Part shown: piece after piece, positions 52,144-60,297 of the stretch
How the letters are laid out: each line of letters opens with the position of its first letter
Position numbering within the stretch: the stretch's first letter is position 1
Source of the DNA: Bacillota bacterium
GTDB lineage: Bacteria; Bacillota; Clostridia; Lachnospirales; Lachnospiraceae
Direction: 5' to 3'
Assembly (NCBI GenBank): GCA_023402845.1
Contig: JAEYFP010000052.1
Location: forward strand, 51,572 to 115,571
Length of the DNA: 64,000 bases
Position numbers and translations under genes: made by a program
The notes under the pieces: generated by a model
The model's input: the letters and a program-made list of their open reading frames with translations, nothing else
Database searches by the model: none
What the model was told of the DNA's origin: nothing

Positions 52144-53361
52144 CTATTCCGTTTCATCCGAAACAAGCCTCTTTTCCCCTTGTATTGCCTGAATGGGACG
52201 GATGTCCTGTGTCACCTCTAAAACGCCGATATACTCTCCCGCTTCATTCTTTACGGCAAAATACCGGATCAGAACATATTTTTCTCCCATGTTGATCCAG
52301 AAATCCTCATGGTCCTTGCGGCCCGCCTTAAAGTCCTCCACAAGCGTTTCCACGATATGAACGCTTGCAGGCGGATGACAGTTAGACACCTTTCTTCCGA
52401 TAATCGCTTTTGTCCGCGGAAAAACACGCTCCGCACTTTGTGAAAAATATTTGACCGTGTCATCCCGTCCGACAAAGGTTATATCAATCGGAAGTGTATC
52501 GAGCATCCTGATCAGCTCCTCTGTTTTCAGCAGACCGGTCGGCAGCGTAATCACGCCCGGTGCCGCCTGCTCTTGCTTCACGGCTTCCATTCCTTCGCTT
52601 TTCTCCGCCGTCGGATTCCAGACAGGCACATCCTCAATGAGACAATAGCCGAGCTCTGCGCTCTCATCCGCAATTGTCATCCATTCGTCCTGCGTCAGGT
52701 TTTCCAGCAGCATCGGAAGGAGGATGTTTTCCTCCTTAAAAATCATTTCTCCTATCTTCTCCAAAATGACTTTGATTTCCCCGATGCTCTGCGACGGATC
52801 TTCTTCATTAAGCTCTTTCACAATCTCCTTTAACTGTGCACGTATTTCATCATCTACGCCCCACATCACCTTTGGCGGAGCCGTAATTCCATACTGTTCC
52901 ATATAAGGAAAGAACAGATTTTCCTTTCTTAGATAATGACGATCAATTGCAAGCAGCTTTGTCAGCTCGTCCTTCAGCGTTTTCTGAGCATCCGGGTTCG
53001 GAAGAATGGCAAGCTGCGCACGAATAATTGCAATTGATTTTTCAATTACGCGATTTTCCCTCTTTAGTGTATCCGCCGGATGTCCCGGACTCTCCGCATC
53101 TGCCGACGGTTTGTAGCTTTCCTCAATAGAACCCTTAAATATCGATGCATGGACGTCGCAAAGCCGTTGTACCTCTTCAACCGGAAGTCCGTTCGTAATC
53201 AACGCCTGCTCTGCCTGCGCAATTTCCTCAGCTGATACATTACCGAATACCTCTGCAAATCTCCCTTTCACCTCATCAACACTTTTTCCATCGTGAAGCT
53301 GAGAAATCAGTTCCTTCAGCACCTGCTGCCGAAATTCCCTGTTATTGATTTCCGCACTCAT
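52144..53361 (-). CDS. DUF438-hemerythrin-PAS protein
   Basis: 405 residues from ATG 53361 (MSAEINNREFRQQVLKELIS) with AAAGGAGG. N-terminal DUF438 (about 1-90), hemerythrin-like HHE region (about 100-240; with HYLRKENLFFPYME and KEENILLPMLLENL, supplying His and Glu ligands), and C-terminal PAS (about 285-400, LDTLPIDITFVGRDDTVKYF). Usually taken as a di-iron and redox or oxygen/NO sensor of anaerobes. No output domain is present. Follows gpmA by 70 bases. Confidence 0.88.
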   Translation of the reverse strand: MSAEINNREFRQQVLKELISQLHDGKSVDEVKGRFAEVFGNVSAEEIAQAEQALITNGLPVEEVQRLCDVHASIFKGSIEESYKPSADAESPGHPADTLKRENRVIEKSIAIIRAQLAILPNPDAQKTLKDELTKLLAIDRHYLRKENLFFPYMEQYGITAPPKVMWGVDDEIRAQLKEIVKELNEEDPSQSIGEIKVILEKIGEMIFKEENILLPMLLENLTQDEWMTIADESAELGYCLIEDVPVWNPTAEKSEGMEAVKQEQAAPGVITLPTGLLKTEELIRMLDTLPIDITFVGRDDTVKYFSQSAERVFPRTKAIIGRKVSNCHPPASVHIVETLVEDFKAGRKDHEDFWINMGEKYVLIRYFAVKNEAGEYIGVLEVTQDIRPIQAIQGEKRLVSDETE

Positions 53362-53431
53362 TTCGTGTCCTCCTTTGCCGTGCATCCATGTGGTAAAAAC
53401 TCCTGTTTCATTTGTTCTGATTCACTTGCCG

Positions 53432-54175
53432 TTACTTTGCCTTTCCCTGATTTGCAACGGCATTCATCTTTGCCTGAATCTCAGCATCATCTCCTAAGTA
53501 TTTTTTCCCGATAAATTCACCCTTATTCGTAAGCTCATAGACAAGCGGTACTCCGGTAGGGATATTGACCTTTAAAATCTCCTCCTTTGAAAGCTTCTCC
53601 ATATATTGTACAAGTGCCCGGATTGAATTTCCGTGTGCCGCAATTATAACGCGCTTTCCCGCCTCCATATCTTTTAAAACATACTCGTTGTAATATGGCA
53701 TGACTCTTTCTATCGTATCCTTCAGACTCTCGCCCAGCGGAAGTTCTTTTTCCTTTTCATTCCTGTATTGCTCCTGCAGTTTTGGATTCCTTTCATCCGT
53801 TGCCTCAAGCAGCGGCGGTGCCACATCAAAGGATCGTCTCCATATTTTCACCTGCTCCTCACCATATTTTTCGGCCGTCTCAGCCTTATTTAATCCCTGA
53901 AGCGCGCCATAATGACGTTCATTCAGTTTCCATGTTTTAATAACCGGCAACCATGCCCTGTCCATTTCATCCAGCGCATAATTAAGTGTGTGAATCGCCC
54001 TTTTTAAACAGGAAGTATAGCACACATCAAAATCATAACCCTGCTCCTTCATAATGCGCCCGGCAGACTTTGCTTCCTCTGCGCCCTTGTCAGACAATTC
54101 CACATCTGTCCAGCCCGTAAACAGGTTTTCTTTATTCCATACACTTTCTCCGTGTCTCAATAAAACAAGCTTCAT
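53432..54175 (-). CDS. gpmA: 2,3-bisphosphoglycerate-dependent phosphoglycerate mutase
   Basis: Glycolytic enzyme converting 3- to 2-phosphoglycerate. 247 residues. Catalytic LVLLRHGESVWN (His9), FTGWTDVELSDKG, LNERHYGALQGLNKAET and the second histidine in IIAAHGNSIRAL. Length and motifs are typical. A TTGCAA/TTTAAT pair at 54266-54293 is the likely promoter. Confidence 0.95.
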   Translation of the reverse strand: MKLVLLRHGESVWNKENLFTGWTDVELSDKGAEEAKSAGRIMKEQGYDFDVCYTSCLKRAIHTLNYALDEMDRAWLPVIKTWKLNERHYGALQGLNKAETAEKYGEEQVKIWRRSFDVAPPLLEATDERNPKLQEQYRNEKEKELPLGESLKDTIERVMPYYNEYVLKDMEAGKRVIIAAHGNSIRALVQYMEKLSKEEILKVNIPTGVPLVYELTNKGEFIGKKYLGDDAEIQAKMNAVANQGKAK

Positions 54176-54265
54176 ACTGCTTCCTCCATTTCTCTTCTCT
54201 CACATTGCGATAAAATAGGTTTCCCAGATTATCGCAGCTTTTGCATGTTAAAGACTTCTATTTTC

Positions 54266-54293
54266 ATTAAAGCACATTCTCTCTGTTTTGCAA
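54266..54293 (-). promoter_or_regulatory. Possible gpmA promoter
   Basis: Minus strand TTGCAA (54288-54293), 16 bases, TTTAAT (54266-54271). Confidence 0.4.
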
Positions 54294-54442
54294 ATCACAT
54301 TTTTTTTAATACCTAAAATAAAAAATAATTTCTCCTTTGAGCAGCAGAACCGGATGAAATACAGAAACAACGGGTTCTGTTCCACTATTGATATAGATTA
54401 ATATACTAATAGTAACATTGATGTGTTTTCAGGAGAATTCAA

Positions 54443-54832
54443 ATGGACTTTTTTAATCAGAAAGACTTTATAGATGCACAACGCGGCCGGCAGCAAAGAA
54501 CTCCCCCTGCCCCGCCTCCATTTCCGGGAATGAACAGGCCCGGATTCGGACCGGGACCGGTTCCTGAGAGTCCCTCTTTCAGCGAACCCCGGTCAGCTCC
54601 TCCAAGCTTCACTCCTTCCAGGCAGGTCACTTCATTCCGGGTCGATTCTTCCTCCATCCGGAACTGTTTGGGGCGATTCACCTATGTCTGGATGAGTAAC
54701 GGAGATGAGTTTTGGATGTTTCCTATTCAGGTGAGCCGGAATACCGTGACCGGGTTCCGCTGGAACCGATTTTTACGATGGACTTATTTTGGAGTGTCTT
54801 TGAATAGAATTGATGCGTTTACCTGCGTATAG
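54443..54832 (+). CDS. Small proline-rich protein with conserved C-terminal domain
   Basis: 129 residues; ATG preceded by AGGAG. The first 65 residues are rich in P, G, R and S (RTPPAPPPFPGMNRPGFGPG), apparently disordered. The last 55 are aromatic and compact (CLGRFTYVWMSNGDEFWMFP, then RNTVTGFRWNRFLRWTYFGV). Short clostridial proteins of this shape are common and often labelled only hypothetical or transporter. No membrane segment or known catalytic motif is present. It is monocistronic, with its own terminator. Confidence 0.75.
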   Translation: MDFFNQKDFIDAQRGRQQRTPPAPPPFPGMNRPGFGPGPVPESPSFSEPRSAPPSFTPSRQVTSFRVDSSSIRNCLGRFTYVWMSNGDEFWMFPIQVSRNTVTGFRWNRFLRWTYFGVSLNRIDAFTCV

Positions 54833-54866
54833 GCTTTATTGGAATTTTCAGAATTTAAAGAAGCGC

Positions 54867-54902
54867 AAAAAGAGCCGGAAAATAATATTTTCCGACTCTT
54901 TT
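54867..54902 (+). terminator. Terminator of the proline-rich gene
   Basis: AAAAGAG-CCGGAAAAT pairs across loop AAT with ATTTTCCG-CTCTTTT (one mismatch), ending in TTTT. Confidence 0.85.
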
Positions 54903-54936
54903 GATTTACTTTTAACGAGAATTACTGCCCCATCGG

Positions 54937-56292
54937 TAGTGTCAAGATTTATGCGCAAATTGGTTTGCAGTCTCCGGCAGGATGAAATCAGCCGGCAATA
55001 GCGGTGTCGTTTGCAGCCGCCTCCAAGTGTTTCATATTCATGTACTTTTTGTTGCCCCATTGGGTACCGGCTACGTGGCGTAATCTTGCGCATACAAGCA
55101 TCAAGGCCGAGTTGCCGTCTGGAAAGGAACCTACTACCCGTGTCCTGCGGCGGATCTCCCGATTGAGCCTCTCAATGACATTGTTGGTACGAATCCTTGT
55201 CCAATGCTCATATGGAAATTCCATGTAAGTGAGCGTCTCTTCTACACTGTCCTCTATCTTTTTTGCAGCCTCCTTCAGCTTCATTTCCCTAAGTGTGGCT
55301 GCCACATTTTTGGCCTTTGAAAGCGCCGATGCCTTGCTCTCCTGCGCATGGATTGCTTTGAGCATCTTGGCCACCAGTTTCCCTTTGGAACGGGGAACTA
55401 CAGAAAAGACATTGCGGTAGAAGCGGACGGTGCAGCGTTGGTATTTCGCATCCGGGTAGACCTCACCTACGGCCTCCAGCATACCCAGACACTTGTCTCC
55501 GACCACAAGCTTCACGCCCTCAAGGCCCCGGGTTCTGAGCCACTGAAAGAAGCTGACCCAGCCTTCCTTATCCTCCTTCATTCCTTCGGCGGCTCCCAGA
55601 ACCTCCCGGTAGCCGTCCTCATTGACGGCAATTGCCACCAAAATGGCCACATTTTCATACTCACCGCCCCAGTTCCGACGCAAGTAGATACCATCCACAT
55701 AGACATACGGATATTTACCTCCCTGTAGGGGCGATTACGCCAGTCTTCGATGTGGACATAGGCTTTCTTGTTCAGCTCACTGATGGTAGAGGGTGAGACC
55801 TTACTGCCCCAAAGCACCTCCGTGATATCCTCTACCCGCCGCACGGATACTCCTGCAAGATACATCTCAATAAGAGCTTCCTCCACACTGCTTTCCCGGC
55901 GGCGGTAGCGCTCGATGATGGCTGTCTCAAAAGAAATTCCTTTCAGGCGTGGCACCTGCAGCGTAACATCGCCGGAGGTGGTGGTGAGATTGCGGTTATA
56001 ATGCCCGCTGCGATAGCCTTGTCGATCCTGGCTTCGTTCATATTTGGCTGCCTGGGTCAGTTTCTGTGCCTCAGCCTCCAGCAGACCATTTAGTGTTTCC
56101 TCCACGCTCCCTCGGACTAATTCTTTAATCTGCCCCTTGATTACTTCCTCGTTTAACTGTACAATTTTCTCAGACATGGTTTGTAGTCTCCTTTCAGAAT
56201 GGTGTGTGGTAACTTCGTTCTACCAGAGATCTGCAAACCCTGTCTTTTTTATACAGTTTTCAATTTGCGCAACTTATTGTACCTTATCTACA
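54937..56292 (-). mobile_element. IS256-family insertion sequence
   Basis: One transposase gene in two frames, bounded by sequences sharing an inverted TGCGCAAATTG (54952-54962, and complement 56261-56271). Beyond these, both ends read GTGT toward the element tip. The outer ends are therefore approximate. I could not find an 8-9 bp target duplication, so the copy may be old or its ends slightly different. It lies directly after the terminator of the proline-rich gene and marks the left edge of the AT-rich island. Confidence 0.75.
54988..56177 (-). pseudogene. IS256-family transposase, frameshifted
   Basis: Mutator-type DDE transposase. The N-terminal part (from MSEKIVQLNEEVIKGQIKEL at 56177) and the C-terminal part (containing YVYVDGIYLRRNWGGEYENV with the first Asp, LVVGDKCLGML with the second Asp, and VIERLNREIRRRTRVVGSFP with the Glu) lie in different frames. 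The join is at CGCCCCTACAGG near 55725-55735, where four C occur and a fifth would restore NRPLQGGKYPYVYVDG. IS256 transposases normally have one frame, so this is a one-base deletion or a sequencing error rather than programmed shifting. Confidence 0.85.
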
Positions 56293-56637
56293 CAATTACA
56301 CCCAATATCATAGCCGCGCAGATTATCGCGCTAATGTATTTTCTTTTCAAGTTCTTTTCGTTTCTATTCACTATTTTAACTCCATCATAAATTTTGTTTG
56401 TTCGCTTTCGCTCAAAAACGTACTAAATATAAATAATCCGCATTTCGCTCTCTTGCGCTACCACGAGCTATTTCCCATAATAAATATAATGGGAAGTAAT
56501 ATTTATCGTTTCCTTTTTGATAATTCACATCATATATATAATGCTAAGTCGTTTATAGTTTACGCAAATACTCGGTTTACTATTTTTCATATAAATTTCA
56601 GAATATAACTTGATATAAAAACAAAAAGATACATTCC
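56293..56637. other. AT-rich region between the insertion sequence and the island genes
   Basis: No gene supported. Base composition changes here: sequence to the right is markedly more AT-rich than the core to the left, matching horizontal acquisition of the genes from 56638 onward. Confidence 0.55.
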
Positions 56638-57798
56638 TTATTTGTCTATGGTTTTATTAATCTCATTTCTCCATATCCGGTACAAATCAAAAGATATAGC
56701 AATATCTATCACACCCGCCTCAGGCTTACCAGCCTTTGCTTCTTTTGCAAGAATATGTTGCATTATTGCACTTTCATTGATTATCGCTCTTATACTCTCA
56801 ACATATCCTTTTTTCAAATCAAGAAACCACTGTTCAAACTTATCTCTCTCGGATTCATTGTCAAATACCATTACAGGTATTTCTTGCCCAAAACGGTTAT
56901 TACATCGAAACTTACCTTTTGAAAATAAACCAAGTAATTTCCCGTTTATGCTATCTTTTAAATAATAACAGTACAGTCCTTTTCCAATGATGTATTTCCA
57001 CTCTGGCTTAGGAATAATACATCTCCCCATATCCATATACCAAAGCTCTGTTTCGTACAAAGTAGAAGTTAAATACTCCAACTTCAACTCTGTATATAAC
57101 ATTCTTTCATCATCGTAAAAATAGCTTATGCTATTATATCCATCTTTTGATTCTCCTGCTACTATCCGATACTCTGGATAGTCTAGATGAAACTGCTGTC
57201 TACAAGTGTCCCAATTTGCATCCGACCAGCCGTTATATTCTCCCAAAAGAAGTTCAAACCTTTTCGATGGCCGTAAATCATAACCAAAGTGTTTTCTCCA
57301 TAAATATTCTGTATGCTCAATACTGGCAGTTTTATCTTTTGGAGTATTTATATCACTCGTCCGTGTGTATATTGCTCCTGGTCGTACTCTATTGCTCAAT
57401 TGTGGGGATTTTCCATACTCCTCCTGCAAATAATAAGGAGTATGGGTGCCTCGAAAAACCAACAACACATCTACTTCATGCTCCCCAAACTGCAATGTAT
57501 GCACTTCAACTTGAGGAATATAGCCACCTGCAAATGGTATAGTTCTTAAAAATTGAATAATGCCAGCAGATGTATACCTACTTTTTACAGATTTTTCAAC
57601 ACCACACACAGTCCCATCATCACCTGCTCCATATATCAGGTATGCATCTCTATCCTCAAGATTATTGGCCATGCAAATAATATCATGAAGCTTATCTTCT
57701 TTGCTATCTGGATAATCAGACTTATAGTCCCAATAACCACCCTCATATCCTCTGGCTAATAATTCTTCAATTATATCTTGTAATGTTCGATTTATCAT
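56638..57798 (-). CDS. AlbA_2/Schlafen-type putative DNA- or RNA-binding protein
   Basis: 386 residues. The N-terminal half has the AlbA_2 (AAA_4, Schlafen-like) pattern: GYWDYKSDYPDSKEDKLHDI, MANNLEDRDAYLIYGAGDDG, TVCGVEKS, and a beta-strand region ending HEVDVLLVFRGTHTPYYLQE. The C-terminal 230 residues (FELLLGEYNGWSDANWDTCR and on) are not recognised. Such proteins are frequent in mobile islands and some act in phage defence. It is separated from the next gene by 98 bases and may be its own unit. Confidence 0.75.
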   Translation of the reverse strand: MINRTLQDIIEELLARGYEGGYWDYKSDYPDSKEDKLHDIICMANNLEDRDAYLIYGAGDDGTVCGVEKSVKSRYTSAGIIQFLRTIPFAGGYIPQVEVHTLQFGEHEVDVLLVFRGTHTPYYLQEEYGKSPQLSNRVRPGAIYTRTSDINTPKDKTASIEHTEYLWRKHFGYDLRPSKRFELLLGEYNGWSDANWDTCRQQFHLDYPEYRIVAGESKDGYNSISYFYDDERMLYTELKLEYLTSTLYETELWYMDMGRCIIPKPEWKYIIGKGLYCYYLKDSINGKLLGLFSKGKFRCNNRFGQEIPVMVFDNESERDKFEQWFLDLKKGYVESIRAIINESAIMQHILAKEAKAGKPEAGVIDIAISFDLYRIWRNEINKTIDK

Positions 57799-57896
57799 CT
57801 TACAAACGCTCCGTTTTTTCGTGTTTCTATTGATTTAATCTATAATAACTGTTTTTATTATCTTATAGTGGCCGTATAAACATAATTTGAAGTTCA

Positions 57897-59201
57897 TTAT
57901 AATGTATAATCCTTCATTTTAGATACTATCATTTTCAAGTAGAACTCACCTATTAGGTTAATCTGGTCTACAGTCAGCCAACCATTCATAAAGGCATCCA
58001 AAGCATGAAAAGGCTGCCTTCCAATACACTTTTCAATAGTTTCATTGTCCACTTTTTCAACATAGTCAACTGCAAATATTTTACAGATGGAACGTCGTCC
58101 CCAGTAATTAAAAATCAATCCAAACGCAACAGATAACGATTCCACATCAGCCGGAAAATTGCTCCTACTTATTAAGTTTGATGATGTTTTATATGCTGCA
58201 ATTACAAATTCTTCGGCAGTTTCTATATTTTCCACAGTTCTGAACCTTTGCTTCATAGAAAAGTTAAAACTTGTATCTATTTTTTTAACACCCAGTACCT
58301 TTAGGAAATCTATTTGACCAGCGTGATATTCCGAAAACACTTTATACATTACATTCTTTGTTTTATCTTTCTGTACATACATTTCGGTATCATGTATATG
58401 TGTAAACTCGTGGAACAAAAGATATTCAGCATTTAGCTGTGGCTGGTATATGTTCGACCATACTTCCAAAGTGTGCATCCCAGTAGGTATATAATAATGA
58501 TGCGATGCAAATGAACCGAAGCCTTTATTAATAGCAGCAGAAAGTGAAATCTTCTTTTCTACAATTCTGAACGGTGGTAATTTTTCAATATTCATAAATT
58601 TTGTAAAGTTTTTTTCTGTTTGTAAGACATATGCATTTAACAAAATTTCTCCATTATTCATTATTTGCACCTTTACATTTTTTTTAACCTTATAGACTAG
58701 CTCTTCAAAATCAAATTCATCAAAATTTTTATAAATTTCATAGCCAACATCACCATATTGAATATTATAAACTCTATGAATTTCATAATATTCACCTAAG
58801 GCCCATATATTCTCCACTATCTGACGTTCATTAGCTAATATATAAAATGGTTGATTGCATGGACCAGGAGTAGCTTTAACTTCAATTCTTAACTCTTTTT
58901 TATTAAGGGTATATGAAATAACATCAAAACCATTTGTGTGGTCAGCTGCAGGAGCATCACTAACTTTTTCGGCTTGTTCGTCTAACCCAGCCTCGTAAAG
59001 CTTAATCTTTTCTCTCTCAACTACAAATTTTTGCCCTAATTCCCCAATCTCCTGAAGATATTCGTTCCAAGATTCAAAATTACAAGGTGGCTTCAAATTA
59101 GTTCGGAGTTTTTCAAATGATGAGGTATAATGTTCAATCTTTTTACGTTCTTTCTCAGATAATACGTCAATTTCTATGTTATCAATTTCATAGCAAATCA
59201 A
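57897..59201 (-). CDS. DUF3883 fused to an HExxH zincin-like domain
   Basis: 434 residues. About 50-170 matches DUF3883, a nuclease-like fold: ELGQKFVVEREKIKLYEAGL, FDVISY, then RIEVKATPG with the D and E-x-K spacing of PD-(D/E)XK enzymes, and PFYILANERQI. About 225-330 holds LLFHEFTHIHDTEM (HExxH plus a following Asp), the zinc site of a metallopeptidase. The C-terminal part (ASLS-like VESLSVAFGLIFNYWGRRSI) is unknown. The gene overlaps the zinc-ribbon gene by four bases (ATGA), so the two are coupled. Defence or toxin-release roles are plausible but inferred. Confidence 0.72.
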   Translation of the reverse strand: MICYEIDNIEIDVLSEKERKKIEHYTSSFEKLRTNLKPPCNFESWNEYLQEIGELGQKFVVEREKIKLYEAGLDEQAEKVSDAPAADHTNGFDVISYTLNKKELRIEVKATPGPCNQPFYILANERQIVENIWALGEYYEIHRVYNIQYGDVGYEIYKNFDEFDFEELVYKVKKNVKVQIMNNGEILLNAYVLQTEKNFTKFMNIEKLPPFRIVEKKISLSAAINKGFGSFASHHYYIPTGMHTLEVWSNIYQPQLNAEYLLFHEFTHIHDTEMYVQKDKTKNVMYKVFSEYHAGQIDFLKVLGVKKIDTSFNFSMKQRFRTVENIETAEEFVIAAYKTSSNLISRSNFPADVESLSVAFGLIFNYWGRRSICKIFAVDYVEKVDNETIEKCIGRQPFHALDAFMNGWLTVDQINLIGEFYLKMIVSKMKDYTL

Positions 59202-59458
59202 GTTTTTTTTACATCCTCATCCAAAAGCTTTTGAGCACATTCATTACATATAAATTTGCTATTCACACATTTCCAGTTCTCAGCAAATGCCAAATATTCA
59301 TGCCCGCATTCTGTACATAACCATAAATTTTGTTTTCTTGCTTTTGTAATATGCAGAGGAACCAAATTATCAATTCCAACTTTTTTACCAAGTTGATCCA
59401 CATAAATATTTAATATAGAAAACTTAGACATTTTCCTATTCTTGAAATGCAAAAACAT
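59198..59458 (-). CDS. Small zinc-ribbon protein
   Basis: 86 residues. Two CxxC pairs, LCTECGHEYLAF and FICNECAQKLLD, 21 or so residues apart, form a treble-clef or zinc ribbon. The N-terminal 45 residues (SILNIYVDQLGKKVGIDNLV) are unknown. The ATG at 59458 has AAGGG upstream; an internal ATG nine codons later is possible. It lies three bases after the recombinase-like gene and overlaps the DUF3883 gene. It may be a nucleic-acid-binding or adaptor subunit. Confidence 0.7.
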   Translation of the reverse strand: MFLHFKNRKMSKFSILNIYVDQLGKKVGIDNLVPLHITKARKQNLWLCTECGHEYLAFAENWKCVNSKFICNECAQKLLDEDVKKT

Positions 59459-59461
59459 TTC

Positions 59462-60057
59462 TTAATACCCTTCAGGAACATCATAGATATTTTCTTGAGT
59501 TAAAATCAGTCCATCTTCATAATCTTTCGCATCCATTTCACGAAGAGCATTAACGCTCATTCCACTATAAAACAAAGTATGAAAACAATACGAAAGCCTA
59601 ATGTCATCGTAGTTCTGGTCATCATTTTCCAATACATTTTTGGTAAAAGATTTAAACCGTTCTATTTGAGGTAAGGTTAATGAAGTATTATAATCAGCAT
59701 TATTCTTTACTCCGTTTTTTCTTTCTTTCTTTTTTTCAAAATAGGCAATCCACTTTTCTTTTTTCCAATAGCACTCTCCGCTATCAAAACGGAAATCATT
59801 TTCAAGATAATCTTTACAATACAAATATTTAAAAAACGTCTCTGTAAGAGAGCTTATACTTTTAGGCAGATTGTCTCTTGAAAAAACATAATCATCATAT
59901 AATAATTTTGTAAAACTGTTTTTTTCGTCACTTCGCATAATCTGCGTATACCATTAACAAATGTGCCATCACCACTATAATGCGATAGAAATTCTTTTAG
60001 AATTTCTTCTGAACGTTGATTAATACCCGGAACTTCGAGTGTTTTATCTATTAACAT
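59462..60057 (-). pseudogene. Recombinase-like protein split by an A7 frameshift
   Basis: Two frames join at a run of seven A (minus strand, near 59922-59930). The first, from ATG 60057 (MLIDKTLEVPGINQRSEEIL), gives about 46 residues; the second continues NSFTKLLYDDYVFSRDNLPK to the stop, together about 198 residues. The layout resembles a tyrosine recombinase: N-terminal SAM-like helices, then LTLPQIERFKSFTKNVL and a helix LSYCFHTLFYSGMSVNALRE where integrases have TGLRisEl. The catalytic Arg is replaced and the rest of the catalytic domain is missing, so it would not recombine DNA. One added or lost A restores the frame, so this may be a phase-variable, decayed or mis-sequenced gene. Confidence 0.55.
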
Positions 60058-60297
60058 TTCTGATTACCTCCAACTTTGTTATTTCTCTTATTTAGAATAT
60101 TGTGTCAACAAAGTTGTTTAGCTTTATATTACTCATTAAGGCATCCAAGGATGTAATAAATCAAATAATTTTATGTATACTTGAATTTCTGAATCTATTT
60201 TCCTAATATGGTATACTATGAATAGATTATATGGCTCGATGACAAATTCATTCATAAATCGATCTATGTCTTTACATATCGTAATTCAGAAAATCTT

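Noticed and set aside
55578..55740. Programmed frameshift in the IS256 transposase
   Set aside because: IS256-family transposases are made from one frame. There is no slippery heptamer with a downstream structure, only a short C run.
54920..56310. Target site duplication of the IS256 element
   Set aside because: Flanking 8-9 bp on the two sides do not match at the borders I can infer.
59854..60057. Separate 67-residue gene
   Set aside because: Its tail overlaps the next frame and becomes unlike any protein after the A7 run. It is better read as the first part of the split recombinase-like gene.
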